Positions 7,839 through 16,700 of a stretch of 64,000 nucleotides of DNA are shown piece by piece. The stretch spans positions 1 to 64,000 of the forward strand of contig PCUW01000010.1 in NCBI GenBank assembly GCA_002787775.1. Direction: 5' to 3'. Below the pieces are notes generated by a model that saw only the letters and a program-made list of their open reading frames with translations, was not told the origin of the DNA and did not search any database. How positions within the stretch are numbered: position 1 is the first letter of the stretch; each line of letters opens with the position of its first letter. Source of the stretch: Bdellovibrionales bacterium CG12_big_fil_rev_8_21_14_0_65_38_15. Lineage in GTDB: Bacteria; Bdellovibrionota; Bacteriovoracia; Bacteriovoracales; Bacteriovoracaceae. The position numbers and the translations under genes were made by a program.

Positions 7839-10577
7839 ATGCCGATGAAGATTTTTGACCTTGCTAAAGAACTTGATATGGGGGCAATTGACCTCGTAGA
7901 AGCGCTTAAAGCGAAAGGTTTTCCTGTACGTAACCACATGAGTGCACTTACAGATGAAGAAGTGGCTCAAGTCATGGCTGAGTATCGTAAGAGCGAGCCT
8001 ACGCCAAAAACAGCGAAGAAAAAAACTGCTAAGAAAAAAGCAGGAGCAAAGAAAAAAGTCGTTAAGAAAAAAGTTGTTAAAAAATCTGGTGACGCTGAGG
8101 AAACTCTTGCTGCTGATGCTCCTGAGGCTCAAAAGTTTGAGGAACCAACAGCTGTTGAAGCTAAGACTAGCGAAGCAAAAGCTGAAGATGATTCATCTAA
8201 TGAGGATAAAAAGAAAACCGTTACAAAAAAGAAAAAAACAATTGTTCTTAGAAAAGGTGGAGAGCCTGAAGATGATGAACCTACCGCTGGTGGTTCATCT
8301 GCCAAGGGGGGATTAAGAGTTGTTTCAATGCCTAAGAAAGTTGAAGCTCCTGTGGCTAAAGCAGCATCGAAAGCTGAAGTTAGCGAAGAGACAACAACAG
8401 AAAAGCCTAAGAAGAATGAGCTTTATAAAGAAAAAGTTCACCGTTTCACTCCTGTTTTTATTCCTGAAAAGGACGAAGCAGCAGCTGATGATGACGGTGA
8501 AGTTAAAATTAAGTCTAAAGGTAAAGAAGATGAGGATGACGATGATAAAGGCAAGCGCCGTTTAGGTGGCTTAGCTTCTATGATGTCTGGTAAAAAACCA
8601 GTTACCAGCAAATCTGAACTTCTAAATACTACTCGTGCTGATAGTGAGCTTAAAAGTTATGCAGCCCTTTCAGGTAGTGGTATGCCAATTTACGTTCAAC
8701 CAAAACGTAAAAAAGTTTACAGCGGTCCAACCAAGAAAACTGAAGTGACAGAAGTTAAAGATGCAAAGAGAGTTATCACTCTTCATGACGGTGGATATAT
8801 TGTTGATGTTGCAAAAAAATTATCTGTAAAATTTAAAGAACTTGCTGATAAATGTTTGGATCTTAATCTCTTGATTAAACCAGATGATTATATCGGTATT
8901 GATCTTGCTTCTCAGATTGCAAATCTTTATGGCTTTAGAGTTGAAAATAGAGCGTTCGATGAAGATGCTGTTCTTGGAATTAATGAAGATGTTGATACTT
9001 CTAAATGGCCTCTTCGTAACCCAATCATCACGATTATGGGGCACGTTGACCATGGCAAGACAACTCTTCTTGATTATATTCGTAATGAAAAAGTTGCTGC
9101 CGGTGAAGCTGGTGGTATTACTCAACATATCGGTGCTTACAGTGTTGAAGTAAAAGGTAAGCAGTTAACGTTCTTAGATACTCCTGGTCACGCCGCTTTC
9201 GCTGCCATGCGCCAACGTGGTGCAGACGTTACAGATATTGTAGTTCTAGTTGTTGCAGCTGATGATGGTGTTATGCCTCAAACTGTTGAATCAATTAAGT
9301 TCTGTCAAAATGCTAAGAAGAACGTCATCGTTGCTGTTAATAAAATGGATAAAGAGGGTGCAAACCCAGATCGTATTAAAACAGCACTATCAGAATACGG
9401 AATTACGCCTGAAGATTGGGGTGGTGAAACTCAATTTGCTCATATTTCAGCACTAAAAGGTGATGGAGTGGATGAGCTTCTTGAAGGCATCGCTCTTCAA
9501 GCTGAGATCATGGAACTTCGCGCTGATCCAAAAGGTTCAGCTCAAGGTGTTGTTATTGAATCAAAAATTGAACCAGGTCGCGGTCCTGTCGCTACAATTC
9601 TTATCCAAACTGGAACTCTAAATAAAGGTGACACTATTGTTGCTGGAGAGACTTTTGGTCGAGCTAGAAGTCTTGTTAACAGTCGTGGCGATCAACTCAA
9701 GGAAGCTGGTCCATCAACTCCTGTTCAAATTTTAGGTCTAGCTGATGCTCCAAGTCCTGGCGATCTTATGAATGTTGCCAAAAATGAAAGAGAAGCTAAA
9801 AAAGTTGCTGAAAATAGAGCAGAAGAGCGCAGAAAACTTACGACTGGACCTGCGAAGAAGAAAGTTTCACTTGAAGACTTCTTTGCTGCCGCAGCTGGTG
9901 ATAACGATGAAGCAAAACAGCTTAATCTTATTATCCGTTCAGATGTTCAGGGATCTTATGAAGCCATTCGCCAATCTGTTGAGCCTCTATCTTCAAAAGA
10001 AGTTGAAGTTCGTGTGATTAGTGGTGGCGTTGGCCCAATTACGGATTCTGATATTCAGCTTGCTGATAGCTCAGGCGCCTTCGTCTTTGGATTCAATATG
10101 CGTCCACTTACGACTGCCAGAAAGCTTTCAGAACAACTTGGAATTGACGTTAAAACTTATACGATTATTTATGAACTCATTAATGACGTTAAGCTAGCTA
10201 TTGAAGGCATGCTTGAGCCAGAATTTAATGAAGAATATATCGGTCGCGCCGAAGTTAAAGAAACATTTACTGTTCCAAAAGCTGGAACTATTGCTGGTTG
10301 TGTTGTCGTTGATGGCAAAATCGCAGTTGGTTGTAATGTTCGTCTTCTTCGTAACGGTCAAATCATGCATGATGGTAAAATGTCTTCTCTTAAGCGTTTC
10401 AAAGATGATGCTAAGGAAGTTAAGGTTGGACTTGAGTGTGGTATTGGACTTGAAAATTTCAACGACGTTAAAAACGGCGATACTTTCGAGTGTTATATTA
10501 TGCAAGAGCGCAAACGTACTTATGATGACCTGGCTAAAGCGGAAGCGCAGAGTGGCAATAACCAGCCAACTCTGTAA
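7839..10577 (+). CDS. infB: Translation initiation factor IF-2
   Basis: 912 residues. IF-2 is the GTPase that delivers initiator fMet-tRNA to the 30S subunit and promotes subunit joining. An IF2-N domain (residues 1-50) is followed by about 230 residues of Lys/Glu/Ala-rich low complexity (KKTAKKKAGAKKKVVKKK and similar), a second IF2-N-like segment, then the G domain at about residue 400 with GHVDHGKT, DTPGH and NKMD, and the beta-barrel and C-terminal tRNA-binding domains. GGAG six bases before the ATG is the ribosome-binding site. The basic linker is longer and more Lys-rich than in many relatives, resembling the H1-like protein near the end of this window in composition. Confidence 0.98.
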   Translation: MPMKIFDLAKELDMGAIDLVEALKAKGFPVRNHMSALTDEEVAQVMAEYRKSEPTPKTAKKKTAKKKAGAKKKVVKKKVVKKSGDAEETLAADAPEAQKFEEPTAVEAKTSEAKAEDDSSNEDKKKTVTKKKKTIVLRKGGEPEDDEPTAGGSSAKGGLRVVSMPKKVEAPVAKAASKAEVSEETTTEKPKKNELYKEKVHRFTPVFIPEKDEAAADDDGEVKIKSKGKEDEDDDDKGKRRLGGLASMMSGKKPVTSKSELLNTTRADSELKSYAALSGSGMPIYVQPKRKKVYSGPTKKTEVTEVKDAKRVITLHDGGYIVDVAKKLSVKFKELADKCLDLNLLIKPDDYIGIDLASQIANLYGFRVENRAFDEDAVLGINEDVDTSKWPLRNPIITIMGHVDHGKTTLLDYIRNEKVAAGEAGGITQHIGAYSVEVKGKQLTFLDTPGHAAFAAMRQRGADVTDIVVLVVAADDGVMPQTVESIKFCQNAKKNVIVAVNKMDKEGANPDRIKTALSEYGITPEDWGGETQFAHISALKGDGVDELLEGIALQAEIMELRADPKGSAQGVVIESKIEPGRGPVATILIQTGTLNKGDTIVAGETFGRARSLVNSRGDQLKEAGPSTPVQILGLADAPSPGDLMNVAKNEREAKKVAENRAEERRKLTTGPAKKKVSLEDFFAAAAGDNDEAKQLNLIIRSDVQGSYEAIRQSVEPLSSKEVEVRVISGGVGPITDSDIQLADSSGAFVFGFNMRPLTTARKLSEQLGIDVKTYTIIYELINDVKLAIEGMLEPEFNEEYIGRAEVKETFTVPKAGTIAGCVVVDGKIAVGCNVRLLRNGQIMHDGKMSSLKRFKDDAKEVKVGLECGIGLENFNDVKNGDTFECYIMQERKRTYDDLAKAEAQSGNNQPTL

Positions 10578-10586
10578 TAGGTAATC

Positions 10587-10952
10587 ATGGCCAAAGCTAA
10601 AAGTTTTAAAAAAACAAAATTTGAAGAGCGTCTATTGCATGAAATGAATGGCATGCTTAGACGCGAAATCTCTGATCCAAGAGCAGCTTTCTTAAGTTTT
10701 ACAAAAGTGGAATTATCTCATGATTATTCTGTCGCCAATGTTTATTGGGATACTTTTGATGTTGAAAAAAAAGGTGATTGCTCTGAGGCCGTTAAAGGTC
10801 TTGCCGGTAAATTTCGCTCTCTTTTAGCTAATGTTTTACAAGTTCGTCATACGCCTCAATTAAAATTTGCTTACGATAATCAGTTTGAAGCGCAAGCTGA
10901 GATTGATCGATTATTAAAAAATGACCTTACTTCAGGTGAGGAAGATCTATAA
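10587..10952 (+). CDS. rbfA: Ribosome-binding factor A
   Basis: 121 residues, a single KH-like domain that binds the 30S subunit during late 16S rRNA processing and cold adaptation. Characteristic segments are EERLLHEMNGMLRREISDPR at the start, FTKVELSHDYSVANVYW and the end segment TPQLKFAYD, all standard for the family. It lies nine bases after infB and its last codons overlap the open frame of truB, whose most likely start is one base after the rbfA stop. Co-transcribed with infB and truB. Confidence 0.93.
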   Translation: MAKAKSFKKTKFEERLLHEMNGMLRREISDPRAAFLSFTKVELSHDYSVANVYWDTFDVEKKGDCSEAVKGLAGKFRSLLANVLQVRHTPQLKFAYDNQFEAQAEIDRLLKNDLTSGEEDL

Positions 10953-10953
10953 A

Positions 10954-11904
10954 ATGAAACCTGCACCGGCGCCATCGCCTGCAATGGTTTTTGCTCTTCA
11001 TAAACCTGCAGGACCAACTTCTTTTGATGTTGTTCATCAGGCCAAAAGAATCCTCGGAAAATCTGCTAGAAAAATTGGTCACTTTGGAACCCTTGATCCT
11101 TTCGCCGAAGGACTGATTCTAGTGGGAACTGGCGGCGCCACAAAACTAGCTGATCGTTTTCATAAAGACTTTCCAAAAACCTATGTTGCGACAGGAAAGC
11201 TTGGTGTTCAAATGGATACCGGCGATAATACCGGCGACATTTTAAAATCTTCTGCCATAAATCCTACGAGTTTAGAAAGATGGCAAGAAATTGCTACTTC
11301 AATGGTTGGAGAGTATTGGCAAGCACCACCTGCATTTTCTGCCACTAAACATGAAGGCAAAGCACTTTATGAATATGCCAGACGTGGGATAGTGATTGAA
11401 AAAGAGCCGGTCAAACGTGAAATCTATAAATTAAAAGTTTTGAGTATTGAGAATGAGTTTGTTCATTTTGAGGCTCAAGTTTCAAGTGGCACCTATATCA
11501 GAACTTTGTTTGAGGATATGGCCAAAGCCTGTGACAATATCGGCCATTTAATTAAGCTGAAACGTACTCAAATTGGCGATCTGGTCTGTCCAGATGCTCA
11601 TGGAGAGCTCAAAGCGTGGAATCATGAGACCTTAGAAAGCCATTGGATGCCATTTGACGAGCTGCTTCAACTAGGTATCATTACTTTAGAAGGTCGTGAT
11701 CTAGAACTTTTTAGTAATGGTCAATGCCTTACCAGAGATCAGTTTGCTGGCCTTGAAGGCGAGGTTTGGGTGGTTAAAGCAGACGGCGAGATGATGGCCA
11801 TGGGGATGATTGAGAATAATGTTCTAAAAAGCTCGATCATGTTTCCTGGTGGAGCTCCAAGTAGGCTGTTAGACAAGAATCTAAAATTGAAGTTATCTCT
11901 GTGA
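10954..11904 (+). CDS. truB: tRNA pseudouridine(55) synthase TruB
   Basis: About 316 residues. TruB converts U55 of the T-loop of most tRNAs to pseudouridine. The start of the fold is HKPAGPTSFDVV, the catalytic aspartate sits in GHFGTLDPFAEG, and later TYVATGKLG, the Y-containing SATKHEGKALYEYAR and the SSGTYIRTL segment match the family. The reading frame is open 33 bases upstream into rbfA, but ATG 10954, one base after the rbfA stop and after GGAAGA, is preferred. The C-terminus is about 60 residues longer than the catalytic core and looks like a PUA-type tail. Confidence 0.95.
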   Translation: MKPAPAPSPAMVFALHKPAGPTSFDVVHQAKRILGKSARKIGHFGTLDPFAEGLILVGTGGATKLADRFHKDFPKTYVATGKLGVQMDTGDNTGDILKSSAINPTSLERWQEIATSMVGEYWQAPPAFSATKHEGKALYEYARRGIVIEKEPVKREIYKLKVLSIENEFVHFEAQVSSGTYIRTLFEDMAKACDNIGHLIKLKRTQIGDLVCPDAHGELKAWNHETLESHWMPFDELLQLGIITLEGRDLELFSNGQCLTRDQFAGLEGEVWVVKADGEMMAMGMIENNVLKSSIMFPGGAPSRLLDKNLKLKLSL

Positions 11905-11983
11905 TATTCTTGGCTAAATGGCGAGTTAGCGTTAATATTATACAAAATTAGATCTAAGTTTTTTTGAGATTTTAGGAGCATTC

Positions 11984-12829
11984 GTGAATACCTCATTAAT
12001 TGCCGGCGGCATCGCACTTTTACTAGCAATTGGATTAGTCATTGGGCTTGGGGTTCTAAGTTTACTTTCAGGTGCCTTTCACTTCTTATTTGCTAGTCCT
12101 AAATTAACAATTCTTAAAACTCTTCATGGTGCTAACGGATTTGCTTTTGCGTTTACTTGGAATAGTGCTCGTGAGCCGGCCAAGTTTGATATGATTCGTT
12201 TTCGCTTATTCAACCCATTTGGATCAGTCACTCAAGTTGATGTCTCAAAACAATTTGATGTTAAGGACGACAATTTTGCTCTCGATCTTGAGCTTGGTGA
12301 TTCTTATGGAGCATTTTTAAAAGCAGATAACTTTGATAAGGCTCTTGTTCAAATTGAACTTGTATCTAACAAAGATAACGTCACTCACCAGTTTGAAATG
12401 AAGGGTGCTCAGTTCATCAAAAAAATGAATGATGCAAAACTTTCAGCTGGTGAATTTGAAAATGGCACTTCGAAAACTAGTGCAAAACCTTTATACCAAA
12501 CAGTTGAGAGAACTTTTATTGCCGACCCTCTTCCAACAACAAACAAAGTTTTAAAAGTTGCTACTAATCCACAGTTCGCCGAGTTCTTTGGTGGTTCAGG
12601 TGGAGGAGCGGCCAAGAGTGATGCTCCAACAGAGAATTTTTCAATTGCTAAAGTTTGGATTGAGCCAGGTTGTATTGTTTGTAATGCTTGTGAGGACATT
12701 TATCCTGAAGTCTTTGAAGTAACAGCAGATACATGTCTTATCCGTCCAGGCGCTCCACTTAACGATGGACTTAAGATCCAAGAGGCTGCAGAAGCTTGTC
12801 CTGTGGAAGTTATTAAGTTCACAGCCTAG
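11984..12829 (+). CDS. Membrane-anchored protein with C-terminal ferredoxin domain
   Basis: 281 residues starting at a GTG six bases after AGGAG. Residues 7-37 form one strong transmembrane helix (IAGGIALLLAIGLVIGLGVL). A middle region of about 170 residues is beta-rich and of unknown type. The last 60 residues are a single-cluster ferredoxin: CIVCNAC, EDIYPEVFEV and a final Cys in EACPVEVIKF, the C-x2-C-x2-C...C-P layout of 3Fe-4S/4Fe-4S ferredoxins of the Fer4_13 kind. The Cys ligands look complete. The cluster is presumably cytoplasmic, tethered to the membrane. No partner oxidoreductase is nearby, so the electron acceptor is unknown. I do not know this exact domain arrangement. Confidence 0.75.
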   Translation: MNTSLIAGGIALLLAIGLVIGLGVLSLLSGAFHFLFASPKLTILKTLHGANGFAFAFTWNSAREPAKFDMIRFRLFNPFGSVTQVDVSKQFDVKDDNFALDLELGDSYGAFLKADNFDKALVQIELVSNKDNVTHQFEMKGAQFIKKMNDAKLSAGEFENGTSKTSAKPLYQTVERTFIADPLPTTNKVLKVATNPQFAEFFGGSGGGAAKSDAPTENFSIAKVWIEPGCIVCNACEDIYPEVFEVTADTCLIRPGAPLNDGLKIQEAAEACPVEVIKFTA

Positions 12830-12921
12830 TTTTCTGGTCAATTTTTAGTCTGCATTGATATGTATTTCTAGGCATTTATGTCTTTCATTGATCTTAATAG
12901 AACTTTGATAAACAATGGCTT

Positions 12922-13707
12922 ATGAAAAATTCTTCAAGCAAAATTATTCTGTTACTTTCAGGCTTTCTCATCCTTGACCCATTTTTAAGAATCTTATCTT
13001 TTAAGATTTCAACGGGAATGGATTGGGCATTAATTTGGGACAATATTGTTGAAAATGGAAATGTAAGTGCCTTTCGTTTCATGGAATTTTGGATTTTCAC
13101 GCCCCTAGCTGGTCTTTTTCTTTTAACGCTCTCTAGATTTGCCAATATCATTTACTCAATTCTAACTCTTTATAAGTTTTACTCCTTAGTCACATATACT
13201 CCATACGATTGGCCTTACTTCGCGGCAAGACCACATTTTGGAGCCTTCTGTATCATTACAGTGAACTTGGTTTTTGTTGGTATCTTGATGTGGCCTCTCA
13301 TGAAGAAATATATCTTCAGTTATCACTTCAAAGATGTTTGGGATGCTAGAGGTCGTTATCATGCTAATTTTAAAGCGACTTTATATCTCAACGGCCGCGA
13401 AGGTTTTTCTTGTGGAAGAATTAAGAATATCTCCTCTGGTGGCGCCCTTATAAATATAACTGACATTAAGATCCCTATGGCGAAGCCAAAAGACGAAGGT
13501 ATTTTAATCATTGAAACCGACAATAAAGAGCATCTCTACTTTGATATTGAGCTTGTTAATACGACGATTGCACCTAAAGGTGATTTGATCGGTATGGAGT
13601 TTGTGAATATGGGGCCTAAAATCTCATTAGCACTTCTTAATATGTTAATTGATTTGAGAGCGAGTGATGCAGAAAAAGAAAAAAGGACCCCTTCAGAGGT
13701 CCTTTAG
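12922..13707 (+). CDS. Membrane protein with C-terminal PilZ domain
   Basis: 261 residues. Three or four hydrophobic segments occupy the first 135 residues (ILLLSGFLILDPFLRIL, FWIFTPLAGLFLLTL, FCIITVNLVFVGILMW). A PilZ domain follows: ARGRYHANFKATLYLNG, then RIKNISSGGALI, which fits the (D/N)-x-S-x-x-G part of the c-di-GMP-binding motif. The upstream R-x-x-x-R motif is not clean, so c-di-GMP binding is likely but unproven. A terminator for the facing gene lies inside its 3' end. Expected role: cyclic-di-GMP receptor at the inner membrane, possibly for surface structures or motility. Confidence 0.78.
   Translation: MKNSSSKIILLLSGFLILDPFLRILSFKISTGMDWALIWDNIVENGNVSAFRFMEFWIFTPLAGLFLLTLSRFANIIYSILTLYKFYSLVTYTPYDWPYFAARPHFGAFCIITVNLVFVGILMWPLMKKYIFSYHFKDVWDARGRYHANFKATLYLNGREGFSCGRIKNISSGGALINITDIKIPMAKPKDEGILIIETDNKEHLYFDIELVNTTIAPKGDLIGMEFVNMGPKISLALLNMLIDLRASDAEKEKRTPSEVL
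13682..13705 (-). terminator. Intrinsic terminator for the metzincin gene, inside the PilZ gene end
   Basis: AAAGGACC (13682-13689) pairs with GGTCCTTT (13698-13705). On the minus strand the hairpin follows the stop of the large metalloprotease gene and runs into a T-rich tract (the A-rich plus-strand bases around 13670-13684). The whole element lies within the last codons of the PilZ gene on the other strand, so coding and termination are superimposed. Confidence 0.75.
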
Positions 13708-13711
13708 TTGA

Positions 13712-16700
13712 TTACTGTCTGATATGCGTTGGTAATAAATCTAAATTCGTTCTGTATAAGCTATTCTTACCTTCAAGTTTTCCAGTTAGGAAGTCACGAA
13801 GGATGCTTAAATCTGATTCATAAGCTGCTTTTACATCATCACTTGCATCAGCCGGTGCTTTTCCAAGTGTTGCTACGATAGCTTCAACTTCTCTTAGACC
13901 TTCAGCTCCAAGTGTTGAAGCTTGGAAAGTTTGTTTACCAAGGTCTTCTCCTAGCATCTCAACAAGTTGTGCCTCAGTGAATGTTGCTCCTTGAGCTAAC
14001 AAGCCAGCCAATTGATCGAGAAGACCATCTGGAAGAGTTGCTGCGGCAACTTGTTCAACGCTAAAGTCAGCTGGTAGAGCAGGGTTAGAGCGATCTTGGA
14101 AGATCTCTAAAACCTTGGCTTGACCTAGACGATTAAGAGTTGGGCCAGCAAGAACAGAATCAATCATCACTGTCGCAATTTGATTAACTTCACCTGCACT
14201 AAAGAGTTTTTCACCAACTCTAAGTGTTTTTAAGTAGCGATTGTTGAACGTATCAGCAATATCGTTCTTTCTTACAGTGAAGGCATTTACTAGTTCACGA
14301 CTTTGCTCTGACATTAAATCGTCAGTTGTAGTTCCCCATTCCTTTGCAACACCTAAAAGAGAAGTCGTTAAGATGCCTTTACCGTCACGTGGAAGGTTAG
14401 TGAAACTTCTAATCCATCCAAGACCGTTTAGAGGTCCTTCAACGATATAAGAACGATCAATACTGTAATTCTCTTCGTACTCAGCTCCGTTTTCCATTTT
14501 AAATGGAATCTTTTCAACGAGATCAGTACCCATCACAAGGTGTTGAATGAAGTTGAACACTTTTGGAGTCAGGTAAGTATTCTCTGCAAGTGAAGCAAAG
14601 TTGTCATCAGTTGTTGGACGACCAGTCTCTCTTTGAAAGAGTGATTTCATCGCCATGACTTTATCAATCCATACACCAAGAACAAAACGATCTGATGAAT
14701 AGATATGTTGAGGGTTATTGTCTTTAAACCCATTCAAGAATTTCCCAGCTTCACCGCGTACAACTTTTGGTGCTGGTTGGTTCGCGTCGTCTGTGTCCTC
14801 GGCTAAAGCCGCTTTAACAGCAGGGTCAAAACAAGTTAGTGGTACATAGTTGATGTTATACTTAATACCATCATAAATTTTTGATAGAGGGCGAAGCTCA
14901 ACTGTTTTACTTGCATCAGTTGCGTCTGCTAGAGCACAAACATGATCAGGTGTTTTAAGCACTTTTAGCATGAAGTCACCAGCGATCTTTACAGACTCAA
15001 CTCTGTCATTGATCATTTTACAAATAGGGAACTGAGCCGTTTGTTGTGGACTACAGCCTTGTTGCATAACCTCACCAAAGATACCTTCAAAGAATTCCCA
15101 TTCTTCGATGATGTCACGGATACGATTAAATTCATGGTAACGAGCAACCATATAACCTGGAAGACTATAAGCTGAGAAACTGTCACGATCATCACGAAAG
15201 TTTCTATACTTATATGAGCGCTCATAGTTATCGATATAATGATTTACCACTTCAACCAAAGTCGAACCTTCATCAAATCGATTACAGCTTGCTGACAAAC
15301 GAGTGTTTTCATCGGTACAGAACTGGTACGATTTAAGTTCGGCACCACTTTGTTCAAGCTCATGTAGTGATGTTTCAATTTTCGCTATTGATCCGTCTGC
15401 AAGTTCAACTTCACGGGCATAACCAAAACGAAGGGCAGCAACATCGTACTTACCAAATTGTGGAAGCTCGTTAAGTTCACTATAACCATAGTCCATGATT
15501 GAACTGTAAGCTGGACGATTGTGCATTCCAAGCTCATGAGCTTCTTCTTCAGTGTAGAAGTTTTCTGAGTCAAATGAACCAATGAAATTGTGGCGAAGAC
15601 CAAGAGCATGACCAAATTCATGCACAAGTGTCGTTGTATATGCGTGAGGAATCATAATGTCTTCAGCTGATTTTCTTTGAGCTTGAGACAATTCTTTCCA
15701 ACGCTTAAGTGTTCCGTCTGCATTTAGAACACCAGCAATCTCTTTAATTCCTGGATAAAGTGCTTTAACTGTACCAGCGATAGGGAAGAACTCTTTACCG
15801 TAAGCATTGTTTTGTGCCCAACGATCAAGACGAGCCATGTGCTTATTGGCCTTAGCTTCAAGGCTGTCAGCATCTGCATCAACACGTTTCGTTTGGTGCT
15901 TAAGTTTAAGTCTTAAAGCTACTTGCTCTTGTGCATCATGAGAGTGTCTAGAAATCTTATCACTTAGGTTTGATAGATTACTTGCAGCTCTTAGTTTTGC
16001 CTGAGTTGCCATTGATGGCTCAAAGTCAGCAAGTTTCTTCGCACGCTCTAGACTTTCTTCATCTATTGGAGCTGGTGCTGGAGTCGGAGTCGCAGCTACT
16101 GGAGCTGGAGCGGCAGCATCACGTTGCTCGATCGTAAGATCAACCATTTGTTCCCAAATACGACGTGATAGTGTTTTTAGTACGCCAGAATACATATTGA
16201 TATGAGACTGGATAATTTGACCCGTTAATGGGTTCGTTACTGTTGGAGCGTAACCTAGAAGGCCATTCGCTAGAGGATCAGTAATGAGTTGGATAACGTT
16301 ATTTCTAAGATCTCCACTGTTTTTACCAGCTGGCTCTTTAATGATAATTTTAAAGTTAGCGTTAGCTCTTTTTAAAGAACCATTAATCGTATCTACTGCA
16401 TTGTAAGTCGCCTGCTTAATAAGTTCTTGTCCTGGCTCATTAAATGTATCAGATAAGAAGTAGACAACTTTTGTCTTCTCTTCTTTATCTTCTACATGCC
16501 AACGATGTAGGAAATGCTTAGTATCCAAACGACTTGGATCGAACTGGGCATCAAGATCATTTTGAGCATTGGTAAAGAAACCAAATGTTCCATGATCTGG
16601 AATAGGGTAGTTAATTGTTTTGTAATCAGCTGCTGCAACATCATCAAGACGAACTAATGAATAAGTAAACTTTGTCTTGAAAGCAGAAGTCGATAGACCT

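Noticed and set aside
7942-8565. K/L-rich frames in the other plus-strand frame over infB
   Set aside because: They are frame-shifted readings of the Lys-rich linker of IF-2, not genes.
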